Shown here: positions 23,039 through 34,021 of the stretch, piece by piece | How the letters are laid out: each line of letters begins with the position of its first letter | How positions within the stretch are numbered: the first letter of the stretch is position 1 | Assembly: GCA_031835245.1 (NCBI GenBank) | Contig: JAVKOQ010000033.1 | Span: 186,001 to 250,000 of the forward strand | Direction of reading: 5' to 3' | DNA: 64,000 nucleotides | Source: Balamuthia mandrillaris | Lineage: Eukaryota; Discosea; Longamoebia; Balamuthiidae | Translations under genes and position numbers: made by a program | The notes under the pieces: generated by a model | The model's database searches: none | What the model was told of the DNA's origin: nothing | The model's input: only the letters and a program-made list of their open reading frames with translations

Positions 23039-24508
23039 CCCCCCCTCTCTTTCTCTCCTCTGATTCTTTGTTATCGTTTAACGTTAATTTATTGCCTTAA
23101 CAAAAAAGGTTCTGACGACTGTACCGTTCGTGTATGGGAGGTTTCCACTGGTCGTTGCTACAGAAAGTGGAAAGTAGGTTCAGTGGTGCATGCTGTAGCA
23201 TGGAATCCCAATCCTGATGTCGATATCATTGCTGTTGCCGTGTACGTCTTCTCTCTTCGTTTCGTTTCCTCTCTTTGTTTCTGTTGAATTATCATTTTCC
23301 TTTTTATTTCTCATTCTTTACTTCTCTCTTTGATTCTAGAGAGGACAACAAAGTGCTGCTCATGAATGCGGAGACAGGAAGTGCTGAGAGATGGGAGAAG
23401 ACACAGTCTGTCCTGCGATTGAGCGAAGAGAAGCAAGAGAAAGGAAAGACGGCCGGTCCCAAACGAGGCAAACGCAAAGGCGGCTTGCATCCTGCCATTT
23501 GGAGATGGCCTCACGAAGAAGAACTTTTGGAAAGCGAAGAAGAAGATGATGAACATAAAGAAGGAGAAGCAGAAGGAGATGCTACTGCGAAAGAGGAGAA
23601 AGAAGCGCAGAAAAAGGCGGAGGCATTGGGACGCGATGTTTCTAAGATTGATAAGCGGATCAGTCTTGTCCTTTCCTTCACGCACGTACGTCCTATACTT
23701 TGTTCTCTTCTTCCTCCTTCCTTTTTAATCTTTCTCCTCGCTTCCTTCTAACCCACCAAAACCAAAGGCGGTGAACCGATTGACTTGGCACAGAAAAGGA
23801 GACTATTTGGCGACTGTGGCTCCGATGGCGGCTAAGGACTCCATTCTCATCCATCAGCTCTCCAAGAAACGCACCCAAAACCCCTTTAAACGAACCAAGG
23901 GCCAAGTCCAGGACGTCGCCTTCCATCCCACCAAACCTTTCTTCTTTGTCGCCACTCAAAGATGTACGCTCTTTCTTCTGCCGTTTTTTCCTCTTCTTTT
24001 TTTTTAACCACAACGCAAAACAATAACCACAACAACAGACGTTCGTGTATACGACCTCCTCAAACAGCAACTCGCCAAGAAGCTGATGCCCGGCGTGAAA
24101 TGGATAGCCTCCATCGAGGTCCACCCCAAAGGCGACAACATTCTGGTCAGCAGCTACGACCGCCGCCTCTGCTGGTTCGACCTGGACCTCAGCAACAAGC
24201 CCTACAAGGTGCTGCGGCACCACCGCCGCGCCGTGCGTCAGGGCTGCTTCCACCCGGCCGCCGGCTCTCGCTACCCCCTCTTCGCCAGCTGCTCCGACGA
24301 CGGCTTTGTCTACGTCTTCCACGGCATGGTCTACGATGACCTCATGCAAAACCCCCTCATAGTGCCGCTGAAGAGGCTGAAGGCGATGACCCAGCAGGAG
24401 ACGGCCCAGAACGAGGGCTTGGGCGTGTTGGACTGTGTGTTCCACCCTAAGCAGCCGTGGTTGTTTTGTGCGGGTGCCGATGCGTGCGTTCAGTTGTGGA
24501 CACCGTGA
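20868..24508 (+). CDS. BOP1: Ribosome biogenesis protein BOP1/Erb1 (850 aa)
   Basis: Exons 20868-21374, 21602-21750, 21825-21942, 22031-22129, 22278-22446, 22522-22633, 22724-22977, 23109-23241, 23340-23685, 23768-23963 and 24039-24508 sum to 2553 nt. The acidic N-terminus is followed by the BOP1NT domain with hallmark stretches [47 protein letters not shown] and [20 protein letters not shown]. The C-terminal WD40 propeller starts at [17 protein letters not shown] and includes [17 protein letters not shown] and [17 protein letters not shown]. With PES1 and WDR12 it forms the PeBoW complex for 27S/32S pre-rRNA processing and 60S assembly in the nucleolus. An acidic/Lys-rich insertion (about residues 565-620) lies within the propeller. 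Confidence 0.97.
21479..21545 (+). repeat. (CT)n in BOP1 intron 1
   Basis: CT-dinucleotide run inside the intron 21375-21601, pyrimidine on the sense strand. A similar run occurs at 22993-23055 in the intron 22978-23108. Confidence 0.9.
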
Positions 24509-24748
24509 AGAGACCAAAAAACAAAAAAAACAAAACAAAACAAAACAAATGAGGAACGTTTTTCTTATTTTTTTTTGTTATTTACACGAAACGACGTTTG
24601 TTTGATTTTTAATTGGTTGTTGTTAATATTCTGAATTTCGATTGGTTACCTTGCTTTAATTAATTTCTCAGAAATCACCTCTGCCGTGGAAACACAAGGA
24701 AGGCGCAATCATAAAACAAGTGCTTTTGGTATCAGCGGGCAACAACAA

Positions 24749-26768
24749 ATGTCGTCCATGTTGAACAAAGGCGACAAACTGGCAGTCATTTTGTCCAGGA
24801 GAGGCGTCACTGGTTGGTCCCGTTTCAAAACACACAATTTCAGTTTGCTATCGACCAGTGGTGCCTCTTCCCTTCTCTTTCGTCAACCTCAACTATCGTC
24901 CCCTTCTCCATTCTCGCTGCCTAAAAGAAGAAGCAGTTTCAAAAAAGGCGTATTTCAAGAAGGTAGCACTTCTCTCTTCTTTATTTATTTACTGTTTGTT
25001 GACGTCTTTTTTTCTCTCCAGAGTTTTATGAAGTTGAAAACGAAGAACTCGAATGCGATGCTCCATCGGAGCTGTCTTTCCCAACCAACACCTCTCTTTT
25101 GCTCGCTCAACGCGAAGACCAAACAACAACCGTTCAAGAAAAGAGGACTGTAGCTCTCCGCCGCAAGGAAAAGGGTAACGAACACAACGATGAACAGTTT
25201 GCCTTTGAAATAGCGGACCTTCCTACCAAACTGCAGACTTCCGGCCTCCACGTTAGCTCCTTGACGGACCCGAAGCTGCGCGTTGTGGAGCAGAGGGTGA
25301 TACAACCAACCAATCGCTTAGTTGGAAGAACAGTTTCCGTTAGGAGAAATGAGAAGGAGAGTATCGTTGGAACATTGGTTGGTGCTTTGCAAGATGGAAC
25401 GTTGCTCATTCAACATCAGAACGAGGACAAAGTGTCGCTTTGTAAAAACCCAGAGAGCATTACCGTGGAAGACGTTTCTGATGTTCCCAACATGACTTTC
25501 TCTGCATCGCCTGTGCTTCGTGGCAACGCTCTCACCTCGCAAGAAGGTCCTCATGACATCAACCTTCTCTACCGTACGTCTATCTTTCTTCGTTCTATGA
25601 AAAAAAAAACAAGTTTGAGAGAGGGAGAAGAGACGGAGGAGACAAGGAGGGAGAGAGAAAGAAGGAGAGAGAAGGGAACTAAACTTACACATGCATAAAC
25701 AGCCACAACCGGATTTAATTGGTCAGCAGCCTACACGGTATTGTTGCTTTCAGAGAACGAAGCACGCCTAAGTGGTTCATGCAACATCTCCAACTCGACC
25801 GGCAAATCCTTTCAAGGTGCAGCTGTGACGCTTCTCTCCGAAGAAACCGCCATAGCAGAGTTTGCGAGCAAATACACCCATTGCACCTCATCATGGGCCA
25901 AGTTCAAAGGGCATGCGGAGAGGTTCTCTCATCAGCGACCTATCGCCTACATCGTGCCGAGGCCGTTGTCTCTGCCGGATGGTCAAACCACTCAGGTGCC
26001 GCTGTTGAACGGTTCGTTTACCTTTGAAACATTTAACTTGGTATGTATAGCTACTCTTGCTGTTGCTGTGTCTTATCTCCATTCATCTGATGTTGTCTAT
26101 TCTTGTTCGTAGTATCGAGGAACGCATAAGCATCGAGATACGCCAAACCTCTGTTACGCAGACAACACTTTCCAGAGGAGCAAACACCCATTCAAAAGGT
26201 CATCAAGTTGCAAACCAACATCAGCTCTTCTTCTTCTTCGTCTCCCGCTTCTCTTCCATTCGGTGTGGTCTCCATTCTTCAACAAAACGGTTCGTTCCTT
26301 TCACACGTTCACACAGCCGCGATGCCTCCTCTTTCCTCTGCTTCGGATATCTATCTGCCTCTGCACGAACCCTATCCGCACATCGTTGGACGGAGGGAAC
26401 AGCTCCACTTTGAGCTGGACGACGAGGATGAGGACTGCAACAGGCTGACGGAAAAGATCTCCATCAAACTTACGAACAAGTCGATGGCCAAAGAGGAAGA
26501 GGTGGTCGTCGAAGAGGCAATGTATCGATGGAACAAGTTTCGAGTGGAGAACATGTCGCACCCACCTGCGGTGAGGGGAGATGAGGAGAACCCAACCTTT
26601 GTGTGGAAGATCAAGGTGAAGCCGGCTTCTACGGAGGAACTTGTGTACACCGTGACCTACGTTGGTCTTCCTGCGAAAGCTAATTCCTATGCTAATTCCT
26701 CGATTTCCAAGAAGGTTGTAAGGAAGGGGAGGTCCATCTTGTGGGCACTGTTTGTCCTTTTTGTCTGA
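24749..26768 (+). CDS. DUF4139-domain protein, with an apparent frameshift in the last exon
   Basis: Exons 24749-24962, 25022-25573, 25703-26040 and 26113-26768. After a low-complexity N-terminus the protein shows a DUF4139 pattern: LRVVEQRVIQPTNRLVGR, a beta-rich GTLVGALQDGTLLIQ, then GFNWSAAYTVLLLSENEARL and SNSTGKSFQGAAVTLLSE, RPLSLPDGQTTQVPLL, and near the end KISIKLTNKS and VWKIKVKPASTEELVYTVTY. DUF4139 proteins are poorly understood beta-sandwich proteins of bacteria and eukaryotes. In the last exon the spliced frame (VYRGTHKHRDTPN) must shift by one base near 26173-26178 to reach the conserved PEEQTPIQKVIKLQTN frame. A one-base deletion, real or from assembly, is the simplest explanation. 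Confidence 0.75.
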
Positions 26769-26895
26769 AACAAAAATGCAAGAAAAAAGCGAAAGAGAAA
26801 CGAGAGAGAAAGACAAAGAACAAAAGAGAAAGAGAAAAAGCAATAAACACGCAGCAACAGAACAATCAAAAAAAAAAGGCTTGTTAGGCAGGGTT

Positions 26896-27834
26896 TTAAG
26901 GACCAAGCACTCGCTCCAAATACTCGTTTGCAAAGAGTCTATCAGGATCCATTTCATTTCTGATGCTTTGAAACTTTTTCCAATTCCCTCCGTACATTTC
27001 CTCAAGTTGGGCCGAAGTCAACTCGAACTCTTTGGCCCAGTGAGGACGTCCTCCAAGTTTTGTCATTATACGTTCCACCGCCCTAAAGTATTCTTTCGTT
27101 CCAGGTGCATCTGTTTTAAAAAAAGAATTGTTAACGCAAAGAAAGAGGACAGACGATAAGATAGAAGAAAAAAAGGAAAACCAAACCAATGCCATAAGGC
27201 CTATACATTATGTTTCCAATATAACACGAGTCCCGATCATGCGTTGTGCTCAAAAGTGTTCCTTCATCCTGCTTCACGAACCGAAACTCCACTGAGAAAT
27301 GGACATAAAGGTTCAGTTCTTTGATGACCTTCTGCAACTCTTCCACCGCTGCTCGAACGTTGGAAAGAGGAAGAGCCCACTCGCTCACGTACTGTCGGAA
27401 GAGACAGTCAAAAGTGAATATACGATCGTATCTGTCTACCTTTTCCAGTGTTTTGGAGAAGAGTAAACGACTGTATGTGCTATTGATTTGCTGGAGCAAT
27501 GCTGGTCGCCATGTTGCTGCCTTAAAGAGGACGAAGACGTTAGAATGAAGAATAATGAAAGCAGAAAGAAGAAAGGGAAAAACAAATTACATAAAAAAGA
27601 ACAAAAAAAGACGAAGAAGCGAACCCAAAGAAGTCCTTCGTAAAGCTTTCTGTTGACGATGTAATGCAACGTGCTGTCGGTTAAGGTTTTGGAAGGAGTG
27701 GGTTTACGAGTGGTTCGATTGGCTTTCCACACGAAACAATTATCCGTATGTGGCACCCACCAAAACCGAAAATGTTCTATTTGTCATTTTACACAAGCTT
27801 TCATAAGATAAACTAACAACACTGACACTAAGTG

Positions 27835-27872
<38 letters not shown>

Positions 27873-29306
27873 CAGCAGAGTTAATATCGTTTTCAAGATT
27901 GTCTAGAAGGTCAGAGAGTTTCATCGGATATTCAGTACTGTGTAGATTATACAATGGTTCGCATTTTATGGTCACTACCAGAAATATTAGCGTTAAATGA
28001 AAAAGCAGAGGAAAGAGAGCCAGAAACAAACGTACAGGTAGATATGATGCCAAGAGCTCCTAAGCTGCATAAGGCGGCTGAGAACAGGTCGGGACGAGTA
28101 TCTTCTGAACAATAGAAAGTTTCACCTTTCGCATCGATGATTTCCATCGCCACCACACTGCTTGACAAACTCCCATAGTTTATTCCTGTTCCTTTATATC
28201 CCAAAAAAAAAGTCAGACAAACAAATGCAGAACAAAGGAAGAAAAGAACGAATGAAGAAAAATGCTACTAAAAGAAGTTGCTACCATGTGTTCCTGTAGA
28301 AATAGCGCCAGCAATGCTTTGATCAAGAATGGAGCCTAAGTTAGACAGAGCAAGCTTATGTTCTGCTAGCTTCTCCACTAGCTCTTTTAATCGGATTCCT
28401 GATTGGACCTTTTACAAAATGAAAGTAAGGAATAGCAAAAGAAGAACAACAAGAACAACAAGAACAACAAGAAGGAGAAGAACAAGGAGAGCTGGACAGC
28501 TAAAGTGAAATGAGAGAAGAGCACAACAGACGAAATGGAGAACCTTGACAAGAGGACCCTCCACAGAAAGGATCTTGTTGTAGAATTCCAAAGAGACCAT
28601 ATGCCCTTTGGTAATGGCACAATTGGTTGGGGAGTGTCCAGCGCCCACCACCTTCACTTTTTCTCCTTCTTCTCTTGCTCTGTTGTCCATTATTATCGTT
28701 CTTCAGATTCAGTAAAGAAGAAGAACAAGAAGAAGAACAAGAAGAAGAAGAAGAAGAAGAAGAAGAAGAACGAAGAAGAAGAAGAAGAACAAGAAGAAGA
28801 AGAAGAAGAAGAAGAAGAAGAAGAAGAAGAACAAGAACAAGAACAAGAACAAGAACAAGAACAAGAAGAAGAACAAGAACAAGAACAAGAAGAAGAAGAA
28901 GAACAAGAAGAACAAGAACAAGAACAAAGGAAGAGAGAAGAAAAAAACGCTTCTTTTACCGATGAATGATTTCTTTGAGCTCCAGCTCGGTGGAGGGAGT
29001 GTGAAAATATCTCGGCACACAAGAATGAGTTTCGGCCCAATTATGCCATCGCTGATAGTTCTCTTTGAACTTTACTCGTGTGGCTGTTGCGGTTGCGGCC
29101 GAAGTTGCATGCGCCAGCAACAAAGATGCAAAACGATCCTCTTCTGCAGGAGCGTTCAAGTGCCGAAGATGCTTTTTTTTTTTGAATGAAAAAAGAGATA
29201 AACTATTAAATCAACACATCTGAGGGAAGAACAGTACCACAAAGAGTCTTTTGTTAGCGACGCTCACAGCCGGACGCTTGTCCAACGTTGCCTCAGGGAC
29301 TTCCAT
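26896..29306 (-). CDS. FAD-linked aldonolactone oxidase (L-gulono/D-arabinono-1,4-lactone oxidase family, 506 aa)
   Basis: Nine exons, minus strand: 29306-29238, 29171-28960, 28700-28544, 28408-28285, 28191-28036, 27974-27873, 27776-27625, 27520-27187, 27110-26896; sum 1521 nt. The FAD-binding PCMH domain shows VKVVGAGHSPTNCAITKGHMVSL, SIAGAISTGTHGTGINYGSL and LCSLGALGIIS. The ALO domain has HFRFWWVPHTD, VEFRFVKQDEGTLLSTTHDRD, LGGRPHWAKEFELT and the final DPDRLFANEYL. The His of GAGHS is the residue that binds FAD covalently in many relatives. These enzymes catalyse the last step of ascorbate or erythroascorbate synthesis. Substrate cannot be told from sequence alone. No signal or membrane segment is obvious. 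Confidence 0.93.
28716..28928. repeat. (GAA)n/(GAACAA)n microsatellite in intron 2 of the lactone oxidase
   Basis: AAGAAGAACAAG units fill most of the intron 28701-28959. It is pyrimidine on the sense (minus) strand. A (GA)n run at 27839-27869 plays the same part in the intron 27777-27872. Confidence 0.95.
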
Positions 29307-29549
29307 AGCCTTGGTGTCCTCTCTTTCTTTTTAACTTTCTTTTTTAAATTTTTTCGACGAAGGAAATACGACAATTGACGAATCATCGACACCATATGAT
29401 AACTATCGACAATTATTGGTTCCCTTCCCGCGACGTTGTAGCATGCTGACGTAATATTATCGATAATTATTGTCATTGTTATTCAAGCAATTGCTCCCCA
29501 TGGGTTGTTGTTGCTGTTTTGTTTGGTTGTGGAGGAGGAAAAAGGTTAT

Positions 29550-30918
29550 TTAATGTTTGCGAAACCGAAGGATGTTTTTGTTGTTCTGCCAAGCCCCTTC
29601 AAAGCCAAACTTACACTCCGCAAAGCGTCCCACAAGCTCTTCTCTTGTCTGTCGAAAGCGGGGACTGAGCGAAGCTATCGTAGGGGCATAGATCGAAAGG
29701 AAAGCCCCACTTTTGACGAACGGGTACAAACTTTGCAAAAACTCGGAAGAGTAGACGTGCCGCATGATGGACCGTTTGGGAGGGTCGATGATGACGCTGT
29801 CAAAGAGCCTCTGCTGCTTTCGCAGCGTGTTCCAGAACCGAACGTGGTTGCGTTGGAGGTCCACCGGAAAGTAGCAACGCAGCCGTTGTAGATAGCTCTC
29901 GTCCTGGAACAAAGGCATGGAGGCAGGGTTCCTGCTGGCCAAACGCACCACCTCGGGATATTTCTGTTATATAATAAAAATCCCGATTGGTCAAAAGTCA
30001 CCAAATAAATCGCCGAACCGACAAATAAGGAAAGAACGGAGAATTTCCTCGTTAGAACACACGCACCTCGAAGCTCACCACGGCGCTCGCCCCGGCATTC
30101 AATGCTTCCAAAGAGCAGTACCCCAAGCCAAAGAAGAGGTCCAACGTGAAATGGTGAGGGGCCACCTCCGCCGCCATCGTCAAGGCTTTGCTAAAGTCCT
30201 GTGTGGTTTTACAGCCGCTGGAGTGATGCATTTTGAGCCCCGAGAGGGAGAGCATGGAGCCGACCACCGTTGGCGTTGACGTTGAGGGTGGGTCGTTTGG
30301 TTGAACTTGGTCTTCGTCTTGTTCTTGTTTTGTTTTGATGCTTGTTTCTGGGCGTGGTTCGCTTAGTAGGAGCTCAGTTCCATCCACAGCAGTCGCCATC
30401 AGTGGCCGAAAGGTTCCGATCCTTCTATTTGCTCTCTGCTGATAGAAAACTTGGTCCTTGCCTTGCTTCTCCCTCTCCCTCTCTGTCTCTGTTTCTGTCT
30501 CTTCCTCTCCCTCTTCCTCTTCTTCTTCGTTGTCCTTGTGATGCTTCCGCACTCGATTTTTCTGCACAAACACTTCGAAGGATATGTTGGAGTGAAGCAC
30601 ATGCCGGATGACAGCCTTGGGTATTTCCACGCCTTCATACAACGCCACCAGGTCCTCCTCGTCTTGCCCTTGTCCTCCTTCCTGTTCTGGCGGTAGCAGT
30701 GCTTGCAGTGCTGCTTGCTCTCTTCTTATCCTGTTGGACAGCTGGAAAGGCAGAAAGCGAGAGCCAAAGTCGCAGGGAGCGATCACGGTGATGTCCTCGA
30801 ATGAAGGGAGAGAGCTGTGCTGAAGGAGTGTCTGCAAAGTGCTTCTGGAGAGAATGAAGGTTGGCTTTGGCTTGCGTCCCAACGCTGCCAGCTTGGCCGC
30901 AGTGACCCGGTTGTTCAT
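29550..30918 (-). CDS. COG2521-type SAM-dependent methyltransferase (421 aa)
   Basis: Exons 30918-30067 and 29963-29550, sum 1266 nt. The N-terminal half contains ALYEGVEIPKAVIRHVLHSN and LSLSGLKMHHSSGCKTTQDF, as in the lead-in of archaeal COG2521 proteins. The Rossmann core has DLFFGLGYCSLEALNAGASA (motif I) continuing to KYPEVVRLASRNPAS. A downstream FDSVIIDPPKRS followed by VYSSEFLQSLYPFVKSGAFL matches that family's DPPRFS...LYS.EFY pattern. These are predicted methyltransferases of unknown substrate, common in archaea. An acidic/Arg-rich insertion (about residues 105-140) is eukaryote-style. The ATG at 30918 is preferred over in-frame upstream codons, which lie in AT-rich, repeat-bearing promoter-like sequence. 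Confidence 0.75.
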
Positions 30919-31130
30919 TCTTCTCTCTTCGTTTCTTATTAAATTTTCTGTCGATATTTTTTCGTTTTTGCGGACAATTATCCATGGAAAATTGTCCTCA
31001 AATATCAATAATCCCATTTTACCTACAATAATCCGCGAAAATTCTAATTTTTGAAATATCTGTATTCTTGCGGACATCATTTTGATTTTGTCCAAATTTT
31101 AGGATAATTCTTCAAAATTATCGAACCTCA

Positions 31131-32195
31131 ATGAAGATAGAAGAACAGCAAAGAGAAGAAGAGGAGGAGGAAGAAGAGAGCGATCAACAGGTCCCTGACG
31201 AGGTGACAAAAGAAGCGGTGGAAGAAAAGGCTGCCAGCAGATTTCAGATTGAAAACGCGCCCTTTGATCAGATTCACGCCCGTCTTTCTCCCGTTACCGT
31301 TCGACCCCTTTTCGCTGCTTTTATTTCTTTTTCTCTTTCTCCTTCCTTTACTTCTTCATCTTCATCTTCAGCTTTCTTCTTCTTCTTCTCTTTTTTTTCT
31401 TTCTAAAATGATCAAATTATTTGACAAAGAAAAAAGTGACAACGAAAAGTGGTGATCAATCGACAAAAATGAGTGACGCTTCGACCTCGAGGGACCAAAG
31501 CGAGAGACGACCTCACGAAGAACAAGGAGAAGAGCAAGAACAGCAGCAGCTGTTGTTGCCGCATAACACAGCGGCGCATGCCTTGGCCATGGAAACCATT
31601 GCGTTGGTCAACCAAGGAGACACTGCCTATACTCTGGACTTGCAGGCTCAAATGTTTGTTCCTCTTTTCTTCTTTCTTTCTGCATTCTCCTTTGCTGCTT
31701 TCCCCTGGCTTCTTGCTTTGATTCTTTCTTCATTCAGCCGTCTTCTCTCTTTGTGCTTCTTTACTTTGTTCTTCTTTTCTCTTTCTTCTTTCTTCTTAGC
31801 TTCTTTCCTCTTTCTTCTATTCTCTCTTCTTCCTTATATTCTTCTTCTTCATTCTTCTTGTTCTTTCCACTTTCTTCGCTCTGCTTTTTCTCCTTGTCTC
31901 TCATTTGCCTTTTATTTTATACACCAAAACAAACAGTTATAAGTGCTTAGATGCGACTCAACAAACTCTTCACTCTTTCAACAACTACTCCGAGGATTTG
32001 TATCGTCGGTATCAACGCGACATGGAGACGCACACACGAACCATGAAAGAGATGAAACGGGACCTTGAATACATTTTTAAGAAGACCAGGTTCCTTTCTC
32101 CTTCCTTTCTTTCATTTCTTTTCTAATGATGATGATTCCATAGAATGCTGAAAGATCGCTTGGACAGTAGTCATCCCATCCCTGAAGAGGACTAG
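31131..32195 (+). CDS. KXD1: KXD1 (KxDL motif, BORC/BLOC-1 related complex subunit)
   Basis: The secure part is 31469-31653, 31937-32089, 32144-32195 (129 aa), joined in frame. It contains LDATQQTLHSFNNYSEDLYRR, then HTRTMKEMKRDLEYIFKK, RMLKDRL and HP, matching the KxDL family helical core and its ending (LDSIFRRIRTLKGKL in animals). KXD1 belongs to complexes that position lysosomes and lysosome-related organelles. An upstream exon (31131-31281, acidic MKIEEQQREEEEE...) can be spliced in frame to 31437, extending the protein to 190 aa. That exon has good coding character, but the choice of start is uncertain. The gene diverges from the methyltransferase at 30918. Confidence 0.82.
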
Positions 32196-32376
32196 CCTCA
32201 AATGCAAGCCACAAAAATAAAATACACACCCCAAGAGAACGTGAACAAGAGCAGCAGAGAAGAAAGAGAAGCAGAAAAGCAGGGAAGCAGAGAAGAAGAA
32301 GCAAGAACAAGGAAAGAGAAGAGAGAAGAGAGCAGAGAGCAGAGAGCAGAGAGCAGAGGAGAGAAGAAAGTGAATA

Positions 32377-32445
32377 ACGGTTGCTCTCGCCACTGCCGTT
32401 AGGGCCGATGATCACGTTGAAGAGCAGAGCTGGAGAGAACTCCAC
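32377..32445 (-). pseudogene. Relic SMC5-like P-loop exon
   Basis: On the minus strand one short open segment reads DDVEFSPALLFNVIIGPNG and SGESN. This is the Walker A region of SMC5/RAD50-type ATPases except that the essential Lys of GSGKS is Glu. A GT and a long pyrimidine tract follow, like an intron, but no further SMC exon is visible and the neighbouring space is filled by KXD1 and the catalase-like gene. It is most simply a stranded fragment of an SMC gene. Confidence 0.5.
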
Positions 32446-32534
32446 GTCATCGCATTACAAACAGGAGTTGAAAAAAAGTTACTGCTGGGTCAAGGCGAAA
32501 TGCTGACCAACCCTCTGGTTTATTATTTAAACTT

Positions 32535-33055
32535 TTACCAGGGAAGGTCAGGGAATTCCCAGTCTTCATCGCTAGTAGCTTGCATGTCCACGATGGCTTG
32601 GGCACCAGGAATCCAGGAAGGTACCAAGCGAAGATCGTCCTCCATCAGCTGGTGCTGATAGAACAGCTTGGCGTCGCCAAAGTAAGACCTGGTAGGAGAG
32701 TTGATCAACCAGACCTCAGCGATCTTGGCGAGGCTCATGTAATGGTCGGCAGCGCTCTTTTGGGCGTACACGTCGTACAGCTGGCCTGCATTGTGGAACG
32801 ATATCATTAGCTGGTGAAGGCAGCAACGAGAACAAAGGCTCGCTTACCCTGGGGAAGAGACTCAAGTTGATCCAGCCATGAAACCTTGGCTTCCGGATCG
32901 TCGGGGAACATATTGTGGACTTGTTTGGTGGGGTGCAACACCAAACGGAAAGGGAAGAGCGGTTTGGCCACCGGGGCTCCACTCTCAGTGTAACTAGCAA
33001 AGTCAGACAATCCGACTTGCATTGGAAAGTTAGGAATCTCAACGAGAGAGGAAGG

Positions 33056-33096
<41 letters not shown>

Positions 33097-34021
33097 AGAC
33101 AGGGAAACGGGAAGAGAGACAGAGAATAAGACAGACAGGAACAAGGAGCGAAAGCGGTGGGAGGAGAGAGGATCTACACCCATGGTGGGCCACTGGGAAG
33201 CGGACTTGAACAACTTTACAAGCAAAGATAAAGCGGATGCAGAAGCATACTTGCCCAGCATGGGAACGTGGTTGGTGAGGTCGTGCTCGAAGAAATTGGG
33301 ATGTTCTCCCTCAAGAACATCCCCACGAAGTTACCACTCTTAATCCCGTTTCTCAAGCATTTAACCGCGAGACCTGATAACGGACCAAGCCCAGGTAACG
33401 TTAGCGTCCCCGAATCCAACTGCTTCGAACTAGACAAAAACACTTACCAGGAACCATGGGATAAGCAGAAAAAGGTTCTTCGGCCTTCATGAGGGAGAGA
33501 CGGACTTAGCATTGCGAAGCCTGGTCAAAGGGTTCGTGTCAGCATGCAGCCGGGAAGGGATAATCACAGCATCCGCAAAGGGAGCTACTTTTTACTTACC
33601 CCTTGGAACAGACCAGTGTAAGGGTGTTTACCGGTGCTCTTCCAGACCATAGGAGCAACAGCCCCTGCAGTTGTGGAAGATCCGTTATCCTTAGGGTCAT
33701 GACGGACCATTTGTAAGGAGCAACATACCAACAGTGTGTATGAGCTTCAAGCGGGGAGAAGCCTCTACGGGCATATCGTCGGAAGCGGAGGTGAAGGTGG
33801 TGTTCATATTTTCGGAGTACAACCACTGTACCTGCCAGGCAGCGTACCATTCTTCCTGCTGCGGTTCCTTGAGGACGGAATTCCAAAGCGCCCTCTCCTT
33901 CTCGGCAGCACTCTGTTCCTGATAAGCCGAACCATTGAAGCTGGGGTAGTCGTCGTGAGCAAATGCCGAGCCACACAGGCCAAGCGCAACCAAGCAACAC
34001 GCTTCGCGCTGGGTTCTTCAT
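32535..34021 (-). pseudogene. Haem-catalase-like protein gene with several frameshifts
   Basis: Minus-strand exons give an ordered, clearly homologous protein: a signal-like VALGLCGSAFAHDDYPSFNG, PRLKLIHTVG, VWKSTGKHPYTGLFQG, RLSLMKAEEPFSAYPMVPG, LAVKCLRNGIKSGNFVGMF, PNFFEHDLTNHVPMLGKYAS, SASQWPTM-VGLSDFASYTESG, LFPFRLVLHPT and a final domain LYDVYAQKSAADHYMSLAKI. These motifs belong to secreted or vacuolar catalase-fold haem proteins of protists and bacteria. At least three joins need a one-base shift: after the start (MKNPARS against the signal frame), before RLSLMKAEEP, and between FVGMF and EGEHPNFFEH. The gene is therefore disrupted, or the assembly carries indels here. Its 3' splice choices are approximate. 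Confidence 0.65.

Noticed and set aside
28535-29040. Glu/Gln-rich, Arg/Thr-rich or Ser-rich frames at the GAA repeat
   Set aside because: They lie within intron 2 of the lactone oxidase and follow directly from the microsatellite.
30919-31095. Extended N-terminus of the methyltransferase
   Set aside because: The extra codons fall in AT-rich sequence with palindromes typical of a promoter, and the family starts near the Met at 30918.
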